Shown here piece after piece: positions 44,694-55,490 of a stretch of 64,000 nucleotides of DNA. Location of the stretch: positions 4,276,775-4,340,774 of the forward strand of contig ML660211.1 in assembly GCA_007570785.1 (NCBI GenBank), given 5' to 3'. A model generated the notes under the pieces. The model did not search any database and had not been told where the DNA came from. It worked only from the letters and a program-made list of their open reading frames with translations. This DNA comes from Antilocapra americana (lineage: Eukaryota; Chordata; Mammalia; Artiodactyla; Antilocapridae). The stretch's first letter is position 1; every line of letters begins with the position of its first letter. Position numbers and translations under genes: made by a program.

Positions 44694-44925
44694 TTAAGTA
44701 TAATGATTTTAAATTATAAATGAGGACACATAATTTAAAAAATAAGTAATTTAAATGAGTAAAAGTTTTTCTATGTTTTCTTTTAATCAGCATAGAACAA
44801 TGTCTGTAAGTCTTTGCCTTCAAATTAAATAAATATGAACATAAACTTTTGCAGTTTGATTGATAAATTATTGATAACTAAAAAGCTTCTGTAAAGTCTA
44901 AGGTTGTAATAATGTACTCCATCTC

Positions 44926-44992
44926 CTAGAGTCTGCCCAAGTTCATTTCCATTGAATCAATGATGCCATTCAACTATTTCATCCTATGTCTC
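44926..44992 (-). mobile_element. Small BovB fragment
   Basis: About 67 bases match antisense BovB (AGAGTCTGCCCAAGTTCAT, TTCCATTGAATCAATGATGC). Neither end of the element is present. Confidence 0.7.
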
Positions 44993-45811
44993 CAGGGATG
45001 GACTTAAGACACAAGTAGAGGAAAGGATATTCCGCCAATTCTTTTCTTGGGAATAATACTTCAAACTTTGTCTCTGACCTTGATACTGGATGTGTGAAAA
45101 TCTTGGCCCACTACCACACTTTAATATAATGTGAGGTCTTCAGTGAAGCAAACAGCAGTAAGATAACTTGATTGGTGAAGAATTGCCCTACATGGACATG
45201 ATCTGAATCTTGAATCAAGATGTATTGAAGCTTTTATTATACACCCATGGATTTTGTGGTTTTATAAGTTAATAGTTCTGTTTTCCTCCCATATATACTG
45301 TCCCTCCCCCTACTATCTTTTTTAAGTTTTTTTTTCTCTATCTCTTTTTTTTTTTTCAACTTTTCTGTCATTTGGGATTTATAACAGTCTCAACTATTCA
45401 AGGAAGATAAAGTAACTTCCCAGCGGCATATCCTTCTTTAGAGGACTCTGCCTCTTCTTTCTGACCACATTGTTTACATTTTGCTACATGTCCATCTAAG
45501 CATTGTTGACTTGTCTAGATATGGGGGTTTTCTGGGTCCTTTGAAACAAATAGACTATCTCCAAATCTTTTAAATTATACCCAAGCATAACATAAATCTC
45601 TGATGGGAAGTCATAAATTATAAACAATGAAAGTTATTAATAGAGAGAATTGTGTTTCCAAAGATGTTTGGAAAGCCTGCTTCCAATTAGATTAGGATCT
45701 TTGCCACAAGAAAAAGGAATTGTAAAAACTTAAAAATGGGACATGGATTTCACTTTATGATATGCAGAAATGGAGGTAAATAAGAATATTTTTAAGTATT
45801 TAAAGTCAGAT
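44993..45811. other. Unassigned sequence
   Basis: No repeat recognised apart from T-rich runs at about 45325-45358. No coding signal. Confidence 0.4.
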
Positions 45812-46111
45812 AAGTTAGTAGAAGGAGAAGGAAATGGCACCCCACTCCAGTACGCTTGTCTGGAAAATCCCATGGGCGGAGGAGCCTGGTAGGCTGCACT
45901 CCATGGGGTCGCTAAGGATCGGACACGACTTCACTTTCACTTTCACTTTTCACTTTCATGCATTGGAGAAGGAAATGGCAACCCACTCCACTGTTCTTGC
46001 CTGGAGAATCCCAGGGACTGGGGAGCCTGGTGGGCTGCCATCTATGGGGTCACACAGAGTTGGGCACGACTGAAGCAATGCAGCAGCAGCAGCAGCAGCA
46101 AGTTCATAGAA
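45812..46111 (+). mobile_element. Bov-A2 SINE with TSD
   Basis: Sense Bov-A2 dimer. Two monomers each begin GGAGAAGGAAATGGCA (45825 and 45964). The linker is TTCACTTTCACTTTTCAC and the tail is (GCA)n at 46079-46099. Flanks read AAGTTAGTAGAA (45812-45823) and AAGTTCATAGAA (46100-46111), a direct repeat with two mismatches. Confidence 0.94.
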
Positions 46112-48571
46112 ATGTATTTTTATATTTTTAAACAGTGATATGAATAGATTCATATTTTATTTTATTTTTATTGGAGCATAGTTGATTTACAATGTTGTTT
46201 TAGTTTCAGGTGTATAGCAAAATGATTAAGTTATGTATATATTCATTCTTTGTCAGATTCTTTTCCCATATAGGTTATTACAGAATATTGAATTAAGTTT
46301 CCTGTGCTATACAGAAGATTCTTATTGATGATATACTTTATATATAGTATATGCATATTAATCTTAAACTTCTAATTTATTTCCATTCCCTACCCCTACC
46401 CCCACCATGTTTCCCCTTTGGCAAAGGTAAGTTTGTTTCTGAAATCTCTGCATTTATTTTTGTTTTGTAAATAAGTACATTTATATCACTTTTAAAGTAG
46501 ATTCTACATATGAGTAATATATTTATCTTTTTGGTCTGGCTGATATCATTTAGTATGATAATCTCTGGGTCCATCCATGTTTCTGTAAATGCCATTATTT
46601 CATTATTTTTTATGGTTAAGTAATACTCCATTGTGTATGTATTAGCATACCACTTCTTTATCCATTCCTCTGTCAATGGACCTTTAGATTGCTTCTGTAT
46701 CGTGGCTATTGTAAACAGTGCTTCAGTGAACACTGATGTACATGCATATTTTTGAATTATGATTTTTTCTTGATATATGCCCAGGAATGGGACAGTTGTA
46801 TCCTGAGGTTGTTCTATTTTAAGTTTTTTTTTAAAGAACCTCCATTCTGTTCTCTATAGTGGTTGTACCAATTTACATTCCCACCAGCAGTATAGGAGAA
46901 TTTCATTTTCCCCACATTCTCTCCAACACAGATTCTAGATTTTTTTATATGGTGGTGTTCTGACCAGTGTGAGGCGATTCCTCATTGTAGTTTTGATATT
47001 CATTTCTCTGATAATTACTGATGTTGAGCATTTTCTCATGTGCTTCTTGACGATCTGTATGTTTTCTTAGAAGTGTCTGTTTACATTTTTTGCTCTTTTT
47101 CTTTTCTTTTTTTTTTTAAGTAATTGAGCTGCATGAGCTGTTTGTATATTTTGGAGATTAATTCCTTGTCAGTTGCTTCTTTTGCAAATATTTTCACCTA
47201 TTCTGTGGATTGTTTTTTCACTTTGCTTGTTTCCTTTGTTGTACAAATCTTTTAAACTTAAACAGGCCCTATTTATTTTTGTTTCTATTTTCATTGCTCT
47301 AAGAGAGGGCATCAAAAAAGATATCTCTATTATTTATGCTGAAGAGTGTTCTACTTATGTTTTCTCTAAGAGTCTGTTAGTGTTTGGCCTTCTTTAATCC
47401 ATTTTGCATTTTTTTGTGGGTATGATGTGAGAGATGTTCTAGTTTCAATCTTTTATATGCAGCTGTCCTGTTTTCCCAGCACCATTTATTGAACAGACTT
47501 TCTTTCCTCTATTGTATATTCTTCCATCCTACGTCATAGATTAATTGACCATAGGTGCTTGGGTTTATTTCTGGGCTTTCTATCCTATTCCACTGATCTA
47601 CATTTCTGGTTTGATACCAGTCCTGCACTGTTTGGTACTGAAATCTGAAGTTGGGGAGCCTGATTCCTCTGGCTCCATTTTTCTTTCTCAGTATTGCTTG
47701 AGCTATTTGGGGTTTTCTGTGTTTCCATACACATTTTAACAATTTTGTTCTAGTTCTGTGAAAAATTTCATTGGTAATTTGATAGGGGTTGCATTGAATC
47801 TGAAGATCACTTTGAGTAATGCAGTCATTTTCACAATACTGATTCTTCCAATCCAACAACATGGTATATTTCTCCAATCTGTCTGTCATCTGTCATTTCA
47901 TTCATCAATACCTTACAGTTTTCTGAATACTGCCTCATTAAGTAGGTTTATTCTTAGGTATTTTACTCTTCTTGATGCAATAATAAATGGGGTTATTTCC
48001 TCAATTTCTGTTTATGATATTTCACTGTTAGTATATAGATATATAAGTGATTTCTGAGTATGAATTCTATATTCTGCAACTTTATAAAATTCATTGATGA
48101 GCTCTAGTATTCTTCTGGCAGTATCTTTAGGAGTTTCTATGTATAGTATCATGTCCTCTTCATCAGTGACAGTTTTATTTCTTCCTTTCCAATTTGGATT
48201 CCTTTTATTGCTTTTTCTTCTCTGTTTACCATGGCTAGGACTTCTAAAACTATGTTGAATAAAAGTGATGACAGTGGATATCCTTGCCTTGTTCCTGATC
48301 TTAGAGTGAATGCTTTAACTTTTTCACCATTGAGAATGGTTAGCTGTGTATTTCTCATATATGGTCATTATTATGTTGAGGTACGTTCCCTTTATACCCA
48401 CTTTCTGGAGAGTTTTTATCATGACTATGTGTTGGATTTTGTCAACAGATTTTCTTCATCCATCAAGATCATTATTTGGCTTTTATTTCTCAGTTTATGT
48501 GATGTATCACACTGACTGATTTATGGATATTGAAGAATCCTTGAAACCCTGGGATAAATCCCACTTCATGT

Positions 48572-48731
48572 ACTGTAGCTTACCATGCTCCTGTGTCCAT
48601 GGGATTCCCCAGGCAAGAATACTGGAGTGGTTTGCCTTTCCCTTCTTCGGGAGACTTTTCCAACTCAGGGTTCAAACAGTCTCCTGCATTGATGGCAAAT
48701 TCTTTACCATCTGAGCCACCAGAGAAGTCCT
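48572..48731 (-). mobile_element. Bov-tA SINE nested in L1
   Basis: Antisense, truncated at its 3' side: TACTGTAGCTTACCATGCTC at left, CAAGAATACTGGAGTGG, and CTGAGCCACCAGAGAAGTCC at right. L1 text (GTGTATGATCC) continues directly afterwards. Confidence 0.92.
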
Positions 48732-48814
48732 GGATAATTGTGTATGATCCTTTCAACATATTATTGGATTCAGTTTGCGAGTACCTTGTTGAGTATATTT
48801 GCATGTATGTTTGT

Positions 48815-49452
48815 CAGTGATGGGAGAGCTAAAGCTTAAGCAGGTTGATAGGCAGTCCAAGGCCTTTAAAGGAGGAGGATAAAAATATTCTCATACATTC
48901 TTGTGACTTAGTCACATAGAACATGTTTCTTTGATGCCCTGTACTGATATTGCAACAATATGTCTTGCTTGAGACCTGGCCTTTCTTTAAGCTTGGAGCT
49001 AATGATTATACAACACAGTAATACATATTACTCTTGGGTATCCTTTTCTAGTCTCTATGTTAATAGTTATCATTGTAAAAAATCTTGCCTGGGAACCTGT
49101 TTCTCAGCAATAACATATCTTTCCCAGAGACAGGTTGCCCAGAACACGTTCCTTCTAAGAAGTTATCTCAGGATGTATGCCTTAGGAAAGGGTCTGGTGG
49201 AACTTTTACAAACTTGAGGTTTTCTTTTTATCCTCATCAGCCAGTTGAAAAGCCCTGCTGAAGCTAGTGAGGCAGGGACTCTTTCTATCCCCTTCTGATG
49301 TCTACCTCAGAAGTTTTTACTATCCTTTCATTTTAATAAAAATTTTGCTGCACAAAGCTCTGAGTGACAGAGACTATGTCTTTGGTTCCCAGAGTGAAAT
49401 CTTCTCCTTCAGAGAGCACAACTCTACACCAATCCCCATAAGTTATCAGTGA
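48815..49452 (+). mobile_element. Solo LTR of an endogenous retrovirus, in L1, with TSD
   Basis: LTR body 48821-49446 (626 bases). It begins TGGGAGAGC and carries a polyadenylation signal AATAAA at 49335-49340 followed by a short R/U5-like end. CAGTGA is repeated at 48815-48820 and 49447-49452 (6 bases, fitting class II/ERVK-type integration). The L1 sequence is continuous across it. The 3' end reads TTAT, not the usual CA, so the terminus is mutated or off by a base. No gag, pol or env remains. The ruminant family is probably BTLTR1-like. Confidence 0.85.
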
Positions 49453-49582
49453 TATTGGCCTTTAATTTTTGTTTTTGTTGTATCTTTGTATTTGGTCTGA
49501 AAGTGAAAGTGGCTTCATAGAATCAGTTAGGGAGTGTTCCTTCTGCTGAAATTTTTTGACGGTTTCAGGAGAGGTGTTAACT

Positions 49583-51306
49583 ATTCTCTAAATAGCTAGA
49601 GATACCAAGGGAACATTTCATGCAAAGATGGGCACAATAGACAGAAATGGTATGGACCTAACAAAAACCAGAAGATAACAAAAGCAGGAGATATTAAGAA
49701 GAGGTGGGAAGGATACACAAAAGAACTGTACAAAAAAGATCTTCATGACCCAGATAATCACAATGGTGTGGTCACTCACCTAGCACCAGACATCCTGAAA
49801 TGCGAAGTTACGTGCGTCTTAGTAACCATTACTACGAACAAAGCTAGTGGGCATGATGGAATTCCAGTTGACCTATTTCAAATCCTAAAAGATGCTGTTG
49901 CTAAAGTGCTGCACTCAATATGCCAGCAAATTTGGAAAATTCAGCAGTGGCCACAGGAGTGGGAAAGGTTAGCTTTCATTCCAATCCCAAAGAAAGGCAA
50001 TGCCAAAGAATGTTCAAACTAAAGCACAATTGCATTCATCTCACATACTAGCAAAGTAATGCTCAAATTTCTACAAGCCAGGCTTTAACAGTATGTGAAC
50101 CATTAACTTCCCAATGTTCAAGCTTGATTTAGAAAAGGCAGAGGAACCAGAGATCAAGTTGCCAACATCTGCTGAATCATCAAGAAGGTAAGAGAGTTCC
50201 AGAAAAACGTCTACTTCTGCTTCATTGACTAGGCCAAAGCCTTTGGCTGCGTGGATCACAACAAACTGTGAAAAATTATCCAAGAAATGGGAATACCAGA
50301 CCACCTTACCTGACTCCTGATAAATCTGTATACAGTTCAAAAAGCAACAGGCAGAACTGGACTTGGAACAACAGACTGGTTCCAAATCGGAGAAGGAGTA
50401 CACTAAGGCTGTATATTATCACCCTGCTTATTTAACTTATATGCAGAATACAGCGTATGAAATGATGGACGGGATGAAGCACAAGCTGAAATCAAGATTG
50501 CAGGGAGAAATATAAATAACCTCAGATATGCAGATAACACCACCTTTATGGCAGAAAGTGAAGAAGAACTAAAGAGCCTCTTGATGAAAGTGAAAGAGGA
50601 GAGTGAAAAAGTTGGCATAAAGCTCAGCATTCAAAAAACTAAGATCATGGCATCTGGTCCCATCACTTCATGGCAAATAGGGGAAACAATGGAAACAGTG
50701 AGAGACTTTATTTTATTGAGGTTTAATATTACTGCAGATGGTGATTGCAGCCATGAAATTAAAAGACGCTTGCTCTTTGGAAGAAAAGCTATGATCAACC
50801 TAGCAGCGTATTAAAAAGCAGGACGTTACTTTGCCAACAAAGTCCATCTAGTCAAAGCTATGATTTTTCTGGTATTTATGTATGGATGTGAGAGTTGTAA
50901 TATAAAGAAAGCTGATTGCTGAAGAATTGCTTTTGAATTGTGGTTTTGGAGAAGACTCCTGAGCTCCCCTTGGACTGCAAAGAGATCAAACCAGTCAATC
51001 GTAAAGGACATCAGTCCTGAATATTCATGGGAAGGACTGATGCTGAAGCTGAAACTCCAGTACTTTGGCCACCTGATACAAAGAACTGACTCATTTGAAA
51101 GACCCTGATGCTGGGAAAGATTGAAGGCAGGAGGAGAAGGGGATGACAGAGAACGAGATGGCTGGATGGCATCACCAACACGATGGACATGAGTTTGAGC
51201 AAGCTCTGAGAGTTGGTGATGGACAGGGAAGCCTGGCGTGCTGCAGTCCATGGGGTCGCAAAGAGGCGGACATGATTAAGTGATTGAACTGAAGTGATTC
51301 TGTAAA
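49583..51306 (+). mobile_element. BovB 1.7 kb copy nested in L1, with TSD
   Basis: Sense BovB at about 49593-51296. RT text is readable (KASGHDGIPVDLFQIL near 49840, FIPIPKKGNAKECSN near 49980), but stops interrupt it after SN and in the FID-AKAF motif. The catalytic box is YADN, not YADD (50527-50538), a direct loss of a metal-binding Asp. The 3' end is complete (GGACATGATTAAGTGATTG, then GAAGTG). ATTCTCTAAA (49583-49592) and ATTCTGTAAA (51297-51306) form the TSD. Confidence 0.95.
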
Positions 51307-51663
51307 CGTGGAGGAATTCATCTGTGAATCCATTGGGTCCTGGACTTTTGCTTGCTGGGAGTTTTTTAATCACAGTTTTAATTTCATTACTTGTGATTGG
51401 TCAGTTAATATTTTCTGTTTCTTTTTGGTTCTGGAAGATTGTACTTTTCTAAGAATGTATCCATTTCTTCTAAGTTGCCCATTTCATTGATATATAGTTG
51501 TTTGTTGTAATAGCTTATGACCCTTTGTATTTCTGTGCTATCAGTTGTAACGTTCCCTTTTCCATTCCTAAGTTTATTTATTTAAATCCTCTCTTTTATC
51601 CTGATGAGTCTGGATAAAGGATTATGAATTTTTATCTTTTCACGGAGCCAACTTACAAAAATG

Positions 51664-51980
51664 AGTATTAGAATATAGTTGATTTACAATCTTGTGTTGA
51701 TTTCAGGTGTATAGCAAAGTTAATGTTATACCTATACATATATCCTCTCAGTTTTTTTTTTTTTTAAGTTTATTTTCCCATATAAGCCATTACCGATTAT
51801 TGAGCAGATTTCCTTATGCTATCCAGTAGGTCCTTAAAAGTTTTCATCTCTATATATAGTAGTGTGTACATGTCAGTCCCAATCTTCAATTTCATTCCCC
51901 CTTACTCCCAGGTAACCATAAGTTTATTTTCTACATCTGTAATTCTGTTTCTGTTTTATAGATAATTCCATTTGCAAGAA
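51664..51980 (-). mobile_element. Second L1 3' end inside the L1
   Basis: Antisense L1 3' UTR (GAATATAGTTGATTTACAAT, TCAGGTGTATAGCAAAG, TCCCATATAAGCCATTACCG) sits where ORF2 endonuclease sequence should be. It is a separate 5'-truncated insertion or a recombination product, accompanied by loss of about 1 kb of host L1. Confidence 0.78.
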
Positions 51981-53793
51981 ATAGCTTTCTCTATCTCCTC
52001 ACTCTCACTGGCGTTTGTCCCTGCATCTGAAGTGTTTCTTATAGACAGCATACATGCAGATCTTGTTTATGTATCTTTCAGCCAATCTGTGCCTTTTATT
52101 TGAAGCATTTGATCTATTTACATATAAGGTAATTACTGAGATGTTAATTTTGGTAATTATTTTGGATGTTTTTTGTGTGGTCTTCTTTCTTCCCTTTTCT
52201 TGTTCACTTCTCTTGTGATTTGATAACTATTTAGTGCTGTGTTTCAAATACTTTTTCTTTTATTGTATATATTTATTAAAGATTTTTGGTTTGTGGTTCT
52301 CATGAGGTTTTTCTATAGCAGTCCATGTATATACACAAGATTGCTTTAAGTTGCTGCTTTCTTAATTTCCAAAGCATTTCCAGTATCCCGCATTCGTAGT
52401 TTCCTCTTCTCGTGATTGCTGGTTTTGATATATTTTTGCTGGGATGATTTCCTTCATTTGCTGTAAGTTTTCTTTTACTGGTGAGCTTTCCCATTCATGA
52501 TTTTCTTGCTTCTAGTTGTGGCCTTTTCTTTTCCCCCTAGAAAGGCTTCTTTGGGATTTGTTGTAAAGCTTGTTTAGTGCTGCTGAATTCTGTTAACTTT
52601 TGTTTGCCCTTTCAGCTTTTAATTTCTTCACCTCTGAATTAGAGTCTTGCTGGGTAGAATGTCTTTGCCTGTAGGTTTTCCCCTTTCCTTTCTTTAAATA
52701 TATGATGCCACTCCCTTGCGGCTTTCAGAGTTTCTACTGAGAAATCAGCTGATAACCTTATGGGGATTTTCTTGTATCTTATTGTTGCTTTTCCCTTGTT
52801 GCTTTTTAACGTTTTCTTCATCGTTTAACTTTTATCAGCTTAATTAATATGTGTCTCAGCAAGTTTCTGCTTGGGTTTATCCTTTATGAGACTCTACCTT
52901 TCCTGGACTTGAGTGTTTCCTTTCTCATTTTAGGGAAATTTTTGTCTATAATCTCTTCAAACATTTCTTCAGGTCCTTGCTCTCTCTCTTGTCCTTCTAG
53001 ACCCCTATACTGCAAATGTTGATGTGTTTAAAGTTGTCCCAGAAGTCTCAGAGACTGTCCTATTTTCATTATTTTTCTTTATTCTGCCATTTATTCCTTC
53101 TAATGTATTTTTCATTTCAGTTTTTGCATTGTTCATCTCTGTTTGTTCTTTAAATATTCTAGCTCTGTTTAAACCATTTCTTGTATCTTCTCAGTTTACC
53201 TCCCCTCTTTTCCCAAGATCTTGGATCATCTTTACTATCACTGCTACTAATATCGTTTTTATTTAGATTGCCTATCTCCACTTCATTTAGTAGTTATTGC
53301 AGGTTTTTATCGTTATCCTTCAACTAAAACATATTTCTGTGCCATATTAACTTTCTGTGTTTGTGGTGTCTTTTCTGCAGGATTTTAGATCCTCTTGCTT
53401 CTGATGTTTGCCCCCTGGTAGGTGAAGTTGATATAAGGGCTTGTGCGGACTTCTGTGGGAGGGACTGGTCCTGCCCACTGGTGGTGGAACTGGATCTTGT
53501 CCTTCATGGTGACATATGGCCAAGTCAAGGGCTGTATTTAGAGGTGGCTGTTATCTCAGTACAAGTTTAGACAGCCTGTCGTGATGGTTGGGGTTGTGTT
53601 CCCACCCTGTTGTTGTTAGACTCGAAGCATTCCAGCACTGGAACCTGTAGACACTTGGGTAAAGTCAGGTCTTGGTGCAAAAATGGCAGCCTTTGGGAGA
53701 GCACACATAAAGTATCCTGGGGCCTCTGCCACCACAGTGAACCCCCACCTCCCCAAGTGACCCTCTAAGATACACAGATAGGCCCAGCCCAGG

Positions 53794-54200
53794 CTCCGGT
53801 TAGGTAGTTGAGAATAGGAAAAAAGGAGTCCAGAATGGTGGTGGCTAAAAGACAAAGAAGGTAAAAGCCTGTGAAAATAGAACAAAGGAAGGTCTGAGGA
53901 TTGAAGTGACAACCTCCTGGCTAGCCCAATTTACATAGAGTGGGCTCAGGGAGAGGAAAAAATATATAAAAAGACAAGTCAAAATTGGGCCAGGGGCTTC
54001 TCTTCTCTTTACATCTTTTGGGTTGGCCTGCCCTCATGCCTTGAGGATATATTTTCCTTTACTTTCTAAATAAAACTGAGCTGTAACACAGGGCTATACT
54101 ACTGGTCTGTCTGAAGGCTGTAACACTGGTCCATCCATCACTTCAAATTTTTGCTGCAACGAGACAGAACCAAGGAAGTTACAAACTCCCCCAACACTCC
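53794..54200 (+). mobile_element. Solo LTR, gammaretrovirus-like, with 4-bp TSD
   Basis: LTR body 53798-54196 (399 bases) inside the L1 5' UTR. It has a TATA box TATATAAA at 53963-53970 and AATAAA at 54069-54074, 106 bases apart, which is the usual U3/R spacing. It ends CCCCCAACA. The first base is G where T is expected (GGTTAGGTAG). CTCC flanks it at 53794-53797 and 54197-54200, fitting the 4-base duplication of class I ERVs. No internal viral genes. Confidence 0.8.
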
Positions 54201-54627
54201 TAAGGAGTTACTGCTTTGTGGTGGGTCCTAGTGTATGTGAAACCTGGAAGGCACCCCCAAGAATGGATTCTGTGTTTTCCCCAGGCCTGCAGAGATCCTG
54301 CAATTGAGCTGCACTGACCTTCAAAGCCCACTGCTCTGGGGTCTCTTCCCACTGTCAGATCCTCTGACTTGGGAGCCTGATGTGGGGCTCAGAACTCTCA
54401 CTCTTGTGGGTGAACCTTTGTGATGTAATTACTTTTTATTTGTGAGTAACCCAACCCACAGGTGGGAGGCCTATGTCATGAAAGTGCTCATCTTACTGTC
54501 TCATGTGCCTTCTCTTTGTCTTTGAATGTAAAATGTATGTGTAGATTCCAGTCCTTTTTCTCAATGGTTATTCAGCAGTTAGTTGTGATTTTGATTTTCA
54601 AATGGGGAAGGTGAGCTCATATCCTTC

Positions 54628-55329
54628 TGTTACCAGGTCTAAGCTTGCTCTTTTCACTGCAGGAGAAGCCAATGAATCTGAGAGACAAGGTATTGAAGCA
54701 AGGGATACGACTTTATCCAGAAAGTCAGTTGACCAAGAAGATGGCAAACTACAGCCTCAGAGTAAGTCTGGATGCCAGAGGAGGTGTGAGGAAACAAAAA
54801 GACCATTTAATTCTTGCAAATCTCTCCTAGAATGGCAAGCCTCGGGCAGGAGGATGTGTTAGTTCCTTTTTCTTACAGTCATTCATGGGTGAGCAGGGTA
54901 CGATTATCTCCCTGTGAGCTAAACAAAAGCACTTCGGTTTAATAGTCAGTGGGAGGAGGCAGGGTTCCCTAAGGCGGGGCATTATGTAGATTATAATAAC
55001 AAAAGTAGCAAAAAACAAGGGTTAAAGTCGAAGAAACAGATCTAGCATGGAAGAGTTCCCTGTTACACTTCTGCTCCACTGTCTTGTCCAGAACTGAGGG
55101 GCTGCTTTTAGTTTGGATACTTGCTGCCTCTTTCCTCAGCATGCTGGCCACTACCCCCTTTCTGTGCAGGTTACGCTCTCTTTTGCATTCTGCAAACCAC
55201 TTGTTGTACTCTCCTCCTAGGTTCCAAGGCTTTCCAGAGGCAGGAACTTGTCCTGCTGCACAGCTCCCTTCCTGCCATGCAGGTACCATCCCAATTCCTC
55301 TCTTTTTCCCTTTGTCATATCCTGTTACA
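54628..55329 (-). mobile_element. Solo LTR, antisense, no clear TSD
   Basis: A 702-base block bounded by TGTTACCAGG at left and CCTGTTACA at right, imperfect inverted ends that read TGTAACAGG...CCTGGTAACA on the minus strand. A polyadenylation-like GATAAA (reverse of 54712-54717) lies near its minus-strand 3' end. L1 5' UTR lies on both sides, but I find no matching flanking repeat. The open frames at 54602-54862, 54969-55289 and 55084-55383 are chance frames in the LTR. Confidence 0.62.
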
Positions 55330-55490
55330 TGGAGGTTTTCCTGCCCTTTCAGAAGGCTGAGGTCTTCTGCCAGTGTTCAATAGATGTTCTATGTGAATCA
55401 CACCACTTGTAGATATATTTTTATTGTATTTGTGGGAGAAAGTAAGCTCTACATCCTACTCCTCTGCTACCTTGCTGTCATCCCCAGTTG

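Larger units (their letters stand above)
46150..55490 (-). mobile_element. Antisense ruminant L1 with six nested insertions
   Basis: L1 segments lie at about 46150-48571, 48732-48820, 49447-49592, 51297-51660, 51981-53797, 54197-54627 and 55330-55490. In order they hold the 3' UTR, the ORF2 C-terminus (minus frame 46377-46733 contains YTMEYYLTIKNNEIMAF), RT (minus frame 48149-48358 contains [20 protein letters not shown]) and the 5' UTR (54200-54600; CTACTCCTCTGCTACCTTG near 55459). The RT FADD box is lost: the frame ends KLSLMKRT where SLFADD is expected. The endonuclease region and probably ORF1 coding are missing around 51660-51980. No working ORF remains. Confidence 0.9.

Noticed and set aside
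46079..46099. GCA trinucleotide run as a coding poly-Ala or poly-Gln tract
   Set aside because: It is the tail of a Bov-A2 SINE, framed by a TSD.
53361..53912. GC-richer block with frames on both strands as a possible gene or CpG island
   Set aside because: The sequence matches the 5' UTR of ruminant L1, which is naturally GC-richer; the edge of an LTR lies at 53798.
54602..55383. Several frames up to 106 codons on both strands
   Set aside because: They lie within a 702-base LTR with TG...CA-like ends and show no viral or cellular domain.
46150..55490. A provirus with internal genes between LTRs
   Set aside because: The three LTRs differ from one another in length, sequence and orientation, and only L1, BovB or SINE sequence lies between them; no gag, pol or env of a retrovirus was seen.
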